Source: Ereboglobus luteus | GTDB taxonomy: Bacteria > Verrucomicrobiota > Verrucomicrobiia > Opitutales > Opitutaceae | Reading direction: 5' to 3' | Assembly (NCBI RefSeq): GCF_003096195.1 | Contig: NZ_CP023004.1 | Location: forward strand, 1,220,501-1,284,500 | Length of the DNA: 64,000 bases | Shown here: one piece after another, positions 9,035 through 18,300 of the stretch | Layout: every line of letters begins with the position of its first letter | Numbering within the stretch: position 1 is the stretch's first letter | The notes under the pieces: generated by a model | The model's input: the letters and a program-made list of their open reading frames with translations, nothing else | Database searches by the model: none | Told to the model about the DNA's origin: nothing | Made by a program: the position numbers and the translations under genes

Positions 9035-9075
9035 ACGGCCCGTCCTTCGATTGAGAGGACGGGCCGTTGTTTTTA
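9035..9075 (+). terminator. Rho-independent terminator after the porin gene
   Basis: An 11-bp perfect stem (9035-9045 with 9057-9067; left arm ACGGCCCGTCC) with an 11-nt loop, followed by a T-rich tract ending at 9075. It lies 27 bp after the porin stop and ends exactly where the first ATG of aroE begins. Confidence 0.9.
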
Positions 9076-10065
9076 ATGGCGTTTCGAAGCCCCTCCCCGT
9101 TTTCTAAACCCACTTCGCAAATCACCGTGAGCACTGCCGACACCACTGTTTACACACTCGCCGACCTCGAAACCTGGAGCCGCCCCGGCACGCACCTCGC
9201 CGTGCTCGGCCGCCCCATCGCGCACTCGCTCAGCCCCCTCATGCACAACGCCGCGCTCGCGCAAATGGCCGCGCGCGACCCGCGTTACCGCGACTGGCAC
9301 TACCACCGCTTCGACATCGCCCCCGAAGACCTCCCGCGCGCATTGGCAATTTTTCACGAAAAAAAATTCCACGGCCTCAACCTCACCGCCCCGCACAAAG
9401 TGATCGCGCTCGACTGCGTCGCCGAAATCGACCCCGCCGCCGCGCCCGCCGGGGCCGTCAACACATTGACATGGACCGCCAAGGGCTGGCACGGCGCCAA
9501 CACCGACGGCCACGGCCTCGCCACCGCCATCCGCGAAACGCTCGACATCGAACTCCGCGACTCGCACATCCTCCTCCTCGGCGCCGGCGGGGCCGCCCGC
9601 GGAGCCGCCGGCGAATGTCTCCAGCGCCGCTGCGCCAGCCTGACCATCTCCAACCGCACCCGCCCCAACCTCGACGCACTCCTCGACGCCATGCGCCCGC
9701 TCGCCGGCGGCATCCCGCTATCAGCCTTTCAGTCCTTCAGTCCTTCAGCCTTTCTCATAATCAACGCCACCAGCTCCGGCCTGCGTCCCGCCGACGAGCC
9801 GCCCATCGACCTCGCCGCGCTCACCCCGCGCCCGCTCGCCGTTTTCGACATGATCTACAACCCGCCGCAAACGCCGCTCCTCGCGCAAGCCGCCGCGCTT
9901 GGCATCCCGCGCGCCAACGGCCTCTCGATGTTGATCCACCAAGGCGCGCGCTCCCTTGAAATCTGGACCGGCGAAACAATCCCCGTCGAAGCCATGCGCA
10001 ACGCGCTGCAAGAAGCCAGAGAATCAGAAACCAGAAGGCCAGAAAGCCAGAACCCTAAACTCTAA
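9076..10065 (+). CDS. aroE: Shikimate dehydrogenase
   Basis: It catalyses NADPH-dependent reduction of 3-dehydroshikimate to shikimate in aromatic amino-acid synthesis. Motifs: GRPIAHSLSPLMHN (substrate-binding SLS), Lys108 in NLTAPHK (catalytic), Asp144 in GANTDGHG, GAGGAARG for NADP, and a C-terminal NGLSMLIHQG. With the ATG at 9076 the protein has 329 residues, about 50 more than typical. That ATG directly follows the porin terminator, so the GTG at 9127 (VSTADTTVYTLADL) is a strong alternative and leaves room for a leader. The last dozen residues (ARESETRRPESQNPKL) are encoded by short repeats, and a CTTTCAGTCCTTCAG-type repeat is read in frame near 9726-9753. Confidence 0.9.
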   Translation: MAFRSPSPFSKPTSQITVSTADTTVYTLADLETWSRPGTHLAVLGRPIAHSLSPLMHNAALAQMAARDPRYRDWHYHRFDIAPEDLPRALAIFHEKKFHGLNLTAPHKVIALDCVAEIDPAAAPAGAVNTLTWTAKGWHGANTDGHGLATAIRETLDIELRDSHILLLGAGGAARGAAGECLQRRCASLTISNRTRPNLDALLDAMRPLAGGIPLSAFQSFSPSAFLIINATSSGLRPADEPPIDLAALTPRPLAVFDMIYNPPQTPLLAQAAALGIPRANGLSMLIHQGARSLEIWTGETIPVEAMRNALQEARESETRRPESQNPKL

Positions 10066-10094
10066 ACTCCAAACCCTAAACTCTAAACCCGCCT
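10017..10094. repeat. Degenerate short tandem repeats at the aroE 3' end
   Basis: Two simple-repeat types adjoin: an AGAAxCCAGAA-like array (10017-10050) overlapping the end of aroE, then repeats of AACCCTAAACTCTAAACTC type (10051-10094). The second resembles a degenerate CCCTAAA motif. Confidence 0.75.
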
Positions 10095-10151
10095 CCCGCC
10101 GGCGCGGCAGCGCCCCAACTGTAAACCGCAAACTGTAAACTTCCGCCCCCC

Positions 10152-11105
10152 GTGTCCTTTTCCTACACCGCCGTCCTCCTCTCCATCGTTCCCGTCTTCG
10201 GACTGGTAGCCATCGGCGTGGGATTGCGCGGCTTCAAATGGGTGACGCCCGAGGCCGACGGCAGCATCATGCGCATGGTCGTCAACTGCCTTTACCCCTG
10301 CCTGATTTTTGAAAATGTTCTCCACAACGACGCGCTCCGCAACCCGGCCAACCTCGCCGCCGCGCCCGTTTCCGGCTTTCTGCTCATGGGCGGGAGCATC
10401 GTGGCGGCGCTCTACCTCGGACGCCTCCTCGGGCTCACGCAAGGCCACGGCCTGCGCACCTTCGCCTTTTCGTCGGGCATAAACAACTACGGTTATTTCG
10501 CGCTCGCCGTCTGCGCCGCGCTCTTCGGGGAAAACTCGCCCACCATCGGCCTCACGCTCATGCACACCGTCGGCGGGGAGGCCGCGATGTGGACGGTCGG
10601 CATCTTTGTGCTCGCCGGCCTCTCCCTGCGCGAAGGCTGGAAAAAATTGCTCAACGGCCCCGTGATCGCGCTCGCGCTCGGACTCTTTTTCAACCTCACC
10701 GACCTGCGCGAGCACCTTCCCGGTTTCCTCATGGAAACGATCCACCGCTGCGGCCTCTGCGGGCTGACCATCGGCATCATTCTGATCGGTTGCACAATCC
10801 ACGAATACCTCGCGCGCCCCTCGGCGCTTTATCACTCGCGCGTGACCCCGATCGCCTGCCTCCTGCGCCTCGGCGTCTTTCCGCTGGTCTTTCTGGTGGT
10901 TGCCAAATGCCTGCCTTTCACGGACGACATGAAATGCGTCCTGATCGTGCAAGCCGCGATGCCCGCCGGCATGTTCCCGATAGCGATTGCAAAACACTAC
11001 AACGGCCAGCCCCTGACCGCCGCGCAAGTGGTGATCGGCACGACAACCCTCGGCATCGTCACGATCCCCCTCTGGATAAAATTCGGCATGGCGTGGGTGT
11101 TTTGA
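10152..11105 (+). CDS. AEC (auxin efflux carrier) family transporter
   Basis: A 317-residue integral membrane protein with about ten hydrophobic segments, organised as in the AEC/BASS-like superfamily. Features include an early NCLYPCLIFENVL segment, the central GINNYGYFALAVC (the GxNxGxxxxP-like region of the first half) and the second-half QAAMPAGMFPIAIAKHY. Family members export organic anions such as malate; the substrate here is not predictable. The start is a GTG (10152) reading MSFSYTAVLLSIVPVFG. The gene lies 86 bp after aroE across repeat-rich DNA. There is no obvious terminator behind it. Confidence 0.85.
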   Translation: MSFSYTAVLLSIVPVFGLVAIGVGLRGFKWVTPEADGSIMRMVVNCLYPCLIFENVLHNDALRNPANLAAAPVSGFLLMGGSIVAALYLGRLLGLTQGHGLRTFAFSSGINNYGYFALAVCAALFGENSPTIGLTLMHTVGGEAAMWTVGIFVLAGLSLREGWKKLLNGPVIALALGLFFNLTDLREHLPGFLMETIHRCGLCGLTIGIILIGCTIHEYLARPSALYHSRVTPIACLLRLGVFPLVFLVVAKCLPFTDDMKCVLIVQAAMPAGMFPIAIAKHYNGQPLTAAQVVIGTTTLGIVTIPLWIKFGMAWVF

Positions 11106-11478
11106 GGAAAAACACAGCGCAATCCGTGGCGCGGACTGCCATCTGTTCACCATCTAAACCCGCGTTGAACTCGGACAATCCCCGTTTCTCGGAACCCTAC
11201 GGGAAGGTTATGTGATCTCCGAAATTCTTAAGGCCCAAATCAATCGTGGCGCGCGCATGGCCCCACTAATTCCAGGGAAAGCAAGGCTTGGAAGTGGACG
11301 TTCTGGTTCCCGCCGACAAAGGCCACGTTCACCTCATGCGAAGCCAATGTCACGCACACGCCCGTTCCCGCAATGGCCATCGCGCTCTCCCCGGGAGTCT
11401 CCACGGGGAATCTTCCCGAGCAGATTGGGAAACTATGACAGTCAATCGATTCTCGTTTTTATCATAACCGACCGGCAT
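11106..11478. other. Intergenic stretch with a possible decayed coding fragment
   Basis: No intact gene is evident. On the minus strand, 11240-11380 encodes a 46-residue open frame with protein-like sequence (MAIAGTGVCVTLASHEVNVA...). Before its ATG the same frame continues open as LPGESA, which suggests the remnant of a longer gene. I do not recognise the family. Small palindromes occur near 11390-11420. Confidence 0.35.
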
Positions 11479-11754
11479 CTAATTTGACATAGATATATCA
11501 TCATTATTATTATCCACAGGTTTAAGCCATTTATCATATTCTATACCGCAACCGCTACATGTCCATCCACCCCATAGCGCTTGCCTCTGGTTCGCCGGTT
11601 TGCGAATTATTGGAAATACTGTGCCGCAATTGGGACATTTCTGCTTGAGCTTTAAACTAATGCCCCACCGCGATCCTTTCATACCCGAAAGCAACAGTAT
11701 CATAAAGACTCCTGCCAACATACAAGCAATGCTTATGAAAATAATAAACCACAT
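11479..11754 (-). CDS. Small membrane protein with a zinc-ribbon-like domain
   Basis: 91 residues. One N-terminal hydrophobic helix (IIFISIACMLAGVFMILLL) is followed by a basic linker. A C-terminal region has two CxxC knuckles (CPNCGTVF and CSGCGIEYD) spaced about 27 residues apart, typical of a small zinc ribbon. The C-terminus is Asp/Asn-rich. The function is unknown; the layout suggests a membrane-tethered metal-binding or regulatory peptide. It is AT-rich compared with its neighbours and isolated from any operon, which hints at an accessory gene. Confidence 0.65.
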   Translation of the reverse strand: MWFIIFISIACMLAGVFMILLLSGMKGSRWGISLKLKQKCPNCGTVFPIIRKPANQRQALWGGWTCSGCGIEYDKWLKPVDNNNDDISMSN

Positions 11755-12137
11755 TGAATGTCGTTTTTAGTGCAACGCATCGATATCTCAACTAAAAAAA
11801 TTTACGTCAAAACCCCAAAATCGTCGCTTTGAATTTTATAAAACCTAATACTATTAGTTATCGATAAACTGTTTTTTCACGAAAACTAAATTTACTATTA
11901 TTAATAATAACTTTTGCACCTCATCGCCCATAGTTTCAGGCAAAATGAATTATCAATGTTCAATTTGCAAGAAACTGTATCGAAAACATTAGGAATGCTT
12001 ACATTTTTTGTAATTTCGATATTCCCAATCCCTGCTTTAGGGATCCCGCTTGAATAATGAATAACCACGAGATGCATGAATATCATGGGGAGGGTCCTCC
12101 GGTTTCTTAGCATTAATCCGTGCAAATTCATCCGTCG
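11755..12137. other. AT-rich intergenic stretch
   Basis: No convincing gene. A 76-codon open frame on the minus strand (11901-12131) has no recognisable features and sits in AT-rich DNA, so I do not call it. The right part precedes the end of the YkgJ-like gene. No terminator hairpin with a T tract was identified. Confidence 0.4.
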
Positions 12138-12476
12138 TCAGAAGCCCGGCGCCGTTTCCAACTCCAGCGCAGCGAGGTATTGCATGGCGTCCGCCTGGCA
12201 TGAGCCGCACATTTCCGCCGTTGGCCGAAGGCTTGCGCAGACGGACGGACGTGACGGCTGGCCGAACAATTCGCAGCGGAAATCCGCCAGCAAGTGCGCG
12301 CAGCGCTCACCGGCCTTTTTCCCGTCCGGCATCCCCGGCATCGGCGAGGAAATCGACGGCGCGATGCAACACGCCCCGCAATTTGGACGGCAGGAAATCT
12401 CTTTCATCCCGCAAATGGAACCCGCGCGCCCCGCACTGTCGAGTTTCGGATTACAATTTCGCCGCGGGCCCGGCAC
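12138..12476 (-). CDS. YkgJ-family cysteine cluster protein
   Basis: A short protein with the Cys-rich signature of the YkgJ/UPF0153 family: CRPNCGACC followed after a loop by GERCAHLL, then C-terminal FRCELFGQPSRPSVC and MCGSC. The family is thought to bind a metal or Fe-S centre; its biochemical role is unknown. The start at 12476 gives 112 residues, but MKEISCRPNCG at 12407 would begin right before the cysteine motif and is equally plausible. It lies 8 bp after the hydrolase stop (for the longer start), so the two are probably cotranscribed. Confidence 0.75.
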   Translation of the reverse strand: MPGPRRNCNPKLDSAGRAGSICGMKEISCRPNCGACCIAPSISSPMPGMPDGKKAGERCAHLLADFRCELFGQPSRPSVCASLRPTAEMCGSCQADAMQYLAALELETAPGF

Positions 12477-12484
12477 AATCGATC

Positions 12485-13195
12485 TCAGGGGACGGTCCGG
12501 TCAAATTTGCCCTCCCTCAAAAAATGCACCGCCTGCGCGGCGACGGGACGGCTCAGCAATATCCCCGTGTGCGAATGCGGCATGACGATGTGGTCGAGCA
12601 TTCCCTCCAGCCGCGTGCTCGCCACGCTCACCGTGCCGTCGCTTTCGCCGTTAATCCAGCGGGAGAAAAGCGGGTTGAACGTGTGGTTGCCCGCGATGAT
12701 GCCAAGCTCCACGCCCGGGGGAAATGCCCCGGATGAAAGCTGGCGCGGCAGCGAGTCGCCGCCCGTGCCCAGCCGGGTGCCGTTGACTCCCGTAAACCAG
12801 TGAAAAGGCGGGAACCCGCGCAAGCGGTCGGGAATCTCGCTGCCGTGATTTGGCGGCGCAATCATCACGATGCGCCCGAGATTCGGCGGCGGCAAATCCG
12901 CGCATTCGCGCAACCAAATACGCACCACGATGCCTCCCATCGAATGAGTCACAAAATGCACGCGCGCCGCCTCGGCGGCGCCATGTTCGCGAAGCAATTG
13001 CGGAAGCCACTGCGCGCCGAGTTGCTCAAGCGGGAGTTTGCGCGACGGATAGGTGCGGTTGACCACGCGATACCCCTCGGCCCCGACCGCGCGCGCGATG
13101 CGCGACATCCACCGGCACGTAACCCCGATGCCATGAAGCACGACGACCAAGTCGCGTTCGTCGCATTGCGAAGTGTGTGGTGCGCGTGCGGACAT
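12485..13195 (-). CDS. Alpha/beta hydrolase (lipase/esterase-like)
   Basis: 236 residues from MSARAPHTSQ. The open frame extends 82 codons further upstream, but that part has no protein character. An early VVVLHGIGVTCRWM gives the HG oxyanion region. THSMGGIVVR carries the nucleophile serine, ESDGTVSVAS probably carries the acid, and PHSHTGIL the histidine. The overall pattern matches short triacylglycerol-lipase or PGAP1-like acylhydrolases. There is no signal peptide from the chosen start, so it is predicted cytoplasmic. It is followed 8 bp later by the YkgJ-like gene. Substrate is unknown. Confidence 0.8.
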   Translation of the reverse strand: MSARAPHTSQCDERDLVVVLHGIGVTCRWMSRIARAVGAEGYRVVNRTYPSRKLPLEQLGAQWLPQLLREHGAAEAARVHFVTHSMGGIVVRIWLRECADLPPPNLGRIVMIAPPNHGSEIPDRLRGFPPFHWFTGVNGTRLGTGGDSLPRQLSSGAFPPGVELGIIAGNHTFNPLFSRWINGESDGTVSVASTRLEGMLDHIVMPHSHTGILLSRPVAAQAVHFLREGKFDRTVP

Positions 13196-13473
13196 CTTAA
13201 AGTTGGTTTCCCTGTCACGAATTAAACGTCCAAATGTGAATACAAGACAAGACCTCTGATGTTTCCGAGTGCGTTTCGCGCTGGAGCTCGAAGTCTTGAA
13301 CGCCTCCCAAAACTCCGTGGTTCCCTGTGCCACCCCGCGCGCCTTTCCGCTGTTTAAAATTGTTTCCGCCCTCACGACATTTCCGGGCGGCCACACGACA
13401 AGCGCCTCCGCCTGTTTTTGCCTGTTGCAGACCCGCCCCAAATCCGCATTATAACGCGCATTCCAATTCCTCC

Positions 13474-14082
13474 ATGTCAGCCATCGACGAAGACATTGTC
13501 CGCGAGTATTTCGAGCAAAACGGATTTTTGGTGCGGCAGGTTCGCAAATACGAAGTCATGGCGCGCAAGAAAACCGGCGACGAGGAAATCGACCTGCTCG
13601 TCTACAACCCCGCCTATCAACCCGGAGCGCGCAAGCCGGACTTTTTTCTCCTTTCGGGCGAGCTGCCCTTTGTGCATCGCGGCATCATCGCCGTGAAAGC
13701 GTGGCACACCGACCGTTTCACGCCCGGCACACTCAAGAACAGCCCGGAGATTTTCAGTTTTCTGGAGCAGGATGTGCTCAAGGAAGTGTCGCGATTGTTT
13801 CCGCCCGCCGCCGCCGGCGCGGAACCCGGAAGCGCGGAGCCGCCAACAAAAATCCTCGTGCTGCCAAGCCTTCCCACCGCGGAGCCGTTTCGCTCGCAAA
13901 GCGTGCAGTTGCTCAAGGAGCGCGGCGTCGACGCGATCATATCGTTTCGCGCCATGCTGATCGACCTGCTCGAGCGCATTGAGGTGAACCGCAGCTACGG
14001 AAAAAGCTACACGCTTCAAGTCATGCGCATCTTGAAAAACTACGATCTGCTCAAGGACACGCAAATGGAGCTACTCCCATGA
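13474..14082 (+). CDS. Conserved unknown with possible PD-(D/E)xK nuclease-like core
   Basis: 202 residues from the ATG at 13474 (MSAIDEDIVREYFEQNGF). The longer open frame upstream is basic and proline-rich and not believable. The N-terminal half has a helix, then strands reading EEIDLLVYNP and, after a gap, GIIAVKAWHTDRFTP. An acidic residue followed by a V-K pair on adjacent strands recalls the core of restriction-endonuclease-like folds, but this is pattern reading only. A low-complexity Ala/Pro/Gly linker is in the middle, and the C-terminus has a helical region. Its stop overlaps the nadD start by 4 bp (ATGA), so it is translationally coupled to nadD. I do not recognise a named family. 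Confidence 0.7.
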   Translation: MSAIDEDIVREYFEQNGFLVRQVRKYEVMARKKTGDEEIDLLVYNPAYQPGARKPDFFLLSGELPFVHRGIIAVKAWHTDRFTPGTLKNSPEIFSFLEQDVLKEVSRLFPPAAAGAEPGSAEPPTKILVLPSLPTAEPFRSQSVQLLKERGVDAIISFRAMLIDLLERIEVNRSYGKSYTLQVMRILKNYDLLKDTQMELLP

Positions 14083-14657
14083 AAATTGGATTCCTCGGAG
14101 GCAGCTTCGATCCCATTCACTACGGGCACCTCGTCGCCGCGCAAGATGCGTTCGAACAGCACAAGCTCGACCGCCTCATCCTCGTGCCCGCCGCTCAAGC
14201 CCCGCTCAAGCCGCACGACGTGCAATGCCCCGCGGCCGACCGTCTGGCGATGGTGCGCGCCGCCGTCGAATGGGACACGCGCTTTGAAGTTTCAGACTAC
14301 GAACTGCTCAAGGGCGGCATCAGCTACACAATCGATACCGCGCGCCATTTTCGAAAACAATTTCCCAACGACCAGCTCCACTGGATCATCGGCGGCGACC
14401 AGCTCCCGCGCCTGCACCTCTGGCGCGAAATCGGGGAACTGGCAAAACTTGTGGAGTTCATTTTTCTCGAACGCCCGGGGCACCCCGCGAAAACGCACAC
14501 ACCCGTTCCGGGCCTGCGCCTGCACCGCTGCGACGGGCACCTCATCGAAATCAGCTCGACCGAGCTGCGCGCGCGCGTCCGGGGCGGCCTGTCGCTCAAC
14601 TACCTCGTCCCGCACAAGACGATTGAATTGATCCGCGAAAAAAATCTTTATCGCTGA
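14079..14657 (+). CDS. nadD: Nicotinate-nucleotide adenylyltransferase
   Basis: 192 residues, typical NadD length. It has the nucleotidyltransferase signature GGSFDPIHYGHL (residues 7-18), the internal SYTIDTARHF and GGDQLPRLHLW segments, and the C-terminal ISSTELRARVR corresponding to the ISSTxIR motif. It converts nicotinate mononucleotide and ATP to deamido-NAD in NAD synthesis. It is coupled to the upstream unknown gene by a 4-bp overlap and followed 67 bp later by rsfS, a neighbour commonly found beside nadD in bacteria. Confidence 0.95.
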   Translation: MKIGFLGGSFDPIHYGHLVAAQDAFEQHKLDRLILVPAAQAPLKPHDVQCPAADRLAMVRAAVEWDTRFEVSDYELLKGGISYTIDTARHFRKQFPNDQLHWIIGGDQLPRLHLWREIGELAKLVEFIFLERPGHPAKTHTPVPGLRLHRCDGHLIEISSTELRARVRGGLSLNYLVPHKTIELIREKNLYR

Positions 14658-14724
14658 GGCAAAAACATCCACTGCTCACACGCGCACGCCCGCCATTCAC
14701 TCACCGCATCACACACAACACCAA

Positions 14725-15306
14725 TTGCATGAAATCCAAAACCGCCAAGCCCGCAAAAAAACGCACCGCAACCGCCGCCGCAAAAACCGCCCTCCCCGTC
14801 CCCCATTGCTTGAAATTGTGTGCCGGGCGCTCGATGAAAAAAAGGCGGGCGAATTGCGCGTGCTGCGCGTGAGCGAGCAATCGTCAATCACGGACTATCT
14901 GGTCGTCGCCACCGGCACCTCCGAGCCGCACCTCCGCGCGCTTCGCGTGGAACTCGAAAAGGCAATCGACGCCACCGGCACGCACATCATCGGAATGGAC
15001 ACCGGCGAACCCGGCAGCGGCTGGCTGGTGATCGACGCCTTCGACGTGATGATCCACGTCCTCACGCAGGAAAACCGCGAACGCTACTCCCTCGAAAACC
15101 TCTGGAAGGACGCCAAGGAAATTTCCGTGAACGAATTGTTGGGCATTAAAAAGCCGAAAGCCAAGGCAACCAAGAAAGCCGTCAAATCAACAACGGCCAA
15201 ACCCGCCGCAAAAAAGAAACCGGCCGCGAAAAAAGCACCGGCTAAGAAAGCTCCCGCGAAAAAACCCGCCGCCAAGAAGACGGCGCGCAAAAGGGCGGCA
15301 AAATAA
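14725..15306 (+). CDS. rsfS: Ribosome silencing factor with a histone-like Lys/Ala tail; N-terminus disturbed
   Basis: The core (residues about 28-135) is the RsfS/Iojap domain: LLEIVCRALDEKKAG, SSITDYLVVATGTSEPHLRAL, GWLVIDAFDVMIHVL and the ERYSLENLW motif. RsfS binds ribosomal protein uL14 and blocks subunit joining when nutrients are low. The tail (about 145-193) is an array of K/A/P-rich units (KKPAAKKAPAKK) like histone H1, unusual for this family. As written, the frame can start only at the TTG at 14725 or at internal non-ATG codons. An ATG at 14729 in another frame encodes MKSKTAKPAKKRTATAAAK and would join the core exactly if the C5 run at 14800-14804 had one more C. This is either a sequencing error or a real frameshift. 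Confidence 0.85.
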   Translation: MHEIQNRQARKKTHRNRRRKNRPPRPPLLEIVCRALDEKKAGELRVLRVSEQSSITDYLVVATGTSEPHLRALRVELEKAIDATGTHIIGMDTGEPGSGWLVIDAFDVMIHVLTQENRERYSLENLWKDAKEISVNELLGIKKPKAKATKKAVKSTTAKPAAKKKPAAKKAPAKKAPAKKPAAKKTARKRAAK

Positions 15307-15308
15307 AC

Positions 15309-15340
15309 TCGGGCGGACGTCTTTTTAACAATCCGCCCGA
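15309..15340. terminator. Bidirectional hairpin between convergent genes
   Basis: A 9-bp perfect stem (TCGGGCGGA at 15309-15317 with TCCGCCCGA at 15332-15340) and a 14-nt loop. It lies between the end of rsfS and the end of the convergent 2765-residue protein gene. On the minus strand the hairpin is followed by a T-rich stretch, so it best fits termination of the minus-strand gene. It could serve both. Confidence 0.7.
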
Positions 15341-15353
15341 AACGCACTGACGC

Positions 15354-18300
15354 TCACAACCGCCACCGGCCTCGCATTGCGACGAGGACACCCAGCGCCA
15401 CGAGCAACCAAAGCGAAGGCGCCCCGCCGCCACCTCCGCCGCCGCTGTCGCTGTTATTGCCGGAATTACCGCCCGTATTGGTGCCGCTGGTGGTTGGATT
15501 GACCGTCACAGTAGCCGGATTGCTGGTGACGCTACCACCTTCATTGGAAACAATCACGCGATACTGGCCGGAATCGGTTGTGGTGTGGTTGTAGATTTTA
15601 AGCGAATTGGCATCGATCATGTAGTGATTCGAAGCGGTGATGTTCCCGCCGTCCTTTTGCCAGACGCTCGTCAGTGTGCCCGCGCCCGTTGCCGTGAATG
15701 TCAGCGTGAGCGGACCGCCGACGCCTTGTGTGGCCGTGATGTTTTGCGGATGTTTTGTGATCACGGGTGGCGAAACAGGAGAGCCGGTTGCACTTACTAT
15801 CAGCGTGGTGACTTCGTTCGTGGCGAGGTTGAGCTTGCGGATGACGGAGTTGTTGGAGTCGGCGATGTAGAGGTTTTGATATGTGGAATCAAGGGCGAGC
15901 GCGGTGGGCTTGTTAAAGCGAGCGTTGGTGCCAGTGCCGTTGGAATACCCCGCCTGCCCGGCTATGCCCGCGAGCGTGGTAACGCTGCCGTATTCGCTGA
16001 CGCGCCGGATCGTGTGGTTGCCGGTGTCGGCAACGTAAATGTAATTCACGCTCGCGGCGATTCCAGCAGGGCGACTGAAGCGTGCCGCCGTGCCCGATCC
16101 GTCAAGCGAACCCAACTGGCCCGCGAGCCCTGCGAGCACGTAGGTGTAGAAATACGATGGCGATGCAAGCTCCGTGTCGTAATAAGTGACCCGGATTGTG
16201 TGGTTGCCAGTATCGGCGATGACGAGGCCTGAATTGCCGGGAATCTTCGCGAGCGCGGAAGGCTCCCTGTATCTGGCGGATGAGCCGTAGTAGTCTTCCG
16301 CTCCAGGCACACCGGCTGCGCCGGATACCGTGCTGAGCATGAGACCGCTGCCAGTGTTGTAAATGCGCGAGATCGTGTGTTTTTGCGTTTCGGTAATGAA
16401 AAGCGTGTCTGCGGGCGTGATGGTGATTCCGCTAGCATCGCCGAAATCATAGGGTTGATACACCCTGGTAACGCTCCCTGCTGTTGTGATTCGGCGCAGG
16501 GCGTTGTTGCCGGTGTCGAGAACGTAAACAAGTTTGTCGGCTTGTGTGAACACGAGGCCCGTGGGGCTGTTGAAACGGGCGTTGGTGCCGGTGGTGGAAT
16601 TCGCCGTGCCGGACTGGCCGACGGCACCGGCAAAGAGCGTGGCCTTGCCGGTGCTAAGCGTCACGCGATGGATGGTGTGCGCGTCAGCGTCGGAAACGTA
16701 AAGCGTGCCGCTGGCGATGAAGAGGCCGGAGGGCGTGGCGAACATCGAATCGATAACCGCAAGACTCGTCGCCGCAGTCGTGAGGCCGGCGCCGACGCCA
16801 TTTGAGACAACGCAGCGGTATCTGTAGCCATTCATGGAGGCAGTGGCGTTGGAAAGCACGAGGCTGGCGGTGTTGGCGCCGCTAACAGTGCTGCCGTTGG
16901 AAAGGTTTGTCCATGTGCCGCCGCCATTGGTGGATACCTGCCATTGATAGGATGTGGGGGCGGGATTGGCATCGATGCTCACGAAGAATGTGACGGAGCC
17001 GCCAGTGACGCCAACTTGCGAGGAGACATGGTTGTTTTGCACCGGCGCCCATTGCACGGTGAGCGTGGCTGCGTTGGTGGTGACGGATCCGCATTCATTG
17101 GTGGCGACGAGGCGGTATCGGTTGTTGTTCATCGCGGCGCTGGTCGCGGCAATGGTGTGGGTCGCGTTTGTGGCTCCGTCGATGTCAGTCCATGTGAGCC
17201 CGGAATCGGTGGAAATCTGCCACTGCAATTCGGGTGCGGGAACGCCGTCGATGTCGGCGAGGAACGTTGCGCTCGCGCCGACGGTTACGGTTCGCGACGC
17301 TGGCTGCGCCATCACGACGGGTTGATACATGATGACGACCTTGAATGCCTGGCTTGTGACCGTGTCATGAATATTGGTGGCTGTGAAACGATACAGGTTG
17401 CCGTCAATGGAGAGCGGGGCGTTGGTGATTTTGAGGACACCATGCGCATCGATGCTGTGGTTTGCGTCGGCGGCGAGGTTTGTCCATGTGGTCCCGTTAT
17501 TGGTGGATATTTGCCAAGTGATCGTCGGGTCCGGCGTGCCGAGCACGGGAGGTTCGATTGAGAGGTTGTCGCCGAGATTAATATATTGATCCTCGATACG
17601 ATCACCGAGCACGGGCGCGTAGACGGCGGAATATGTCGCGGCGCTAACCGCGACGCCGTCGAAGGTGCCGACATAAACATGGCCGGCGTCCTGCGTGGGT
17701 ATCACGGGGGCGTAGACAGTGATTTGCGTAGGCGAATCAACCGTGTAATGGTCCGCCTCCACACTACCAAAATAAACACCGGCGAGCTTGTTGAAATTGG
17801 AACCGGTGATGACGACCTTGGTTTGCGCGGTAATACTAGTGGGCGAGAAACCGGTAATCACAGGCGGCGGCGGCGGGTCGAGGCGAATGTCGCCGGTGGC
17901 GATGAAAAGGGTGTGCGAACCGCCAGCGGATGCAAATTCCACATTGACGGCGACGTCAACGGGGGTGGATGCATTTGCGTTCGGCTCATTGCCGAGCTGA
18001 CCACTGGAATTGGAGCCCATGCCCAGCAGCCGGTTGTCTTTCGTAATATACAGGGTATGTGTCGCATTTGTGCTCGCAGCCTTGACATCGTTTGCAACAG
18101 AAATAGGCGAGGGAACACTGCTGACGCTGCCGCAGCCGAGCTGACCGTAATAATTAAAACCCAAAGCCCAAAGAACACCATTATCATCAATCCACAAACT
18201 GTGCGAACTACCCGCCATCACTGCCTTGGCGTTGCTTGCGATCTGTATTGCGGGCGCGATCACTGATTGGGATGAATTCTCGAGTTGATTATTATAGTTG

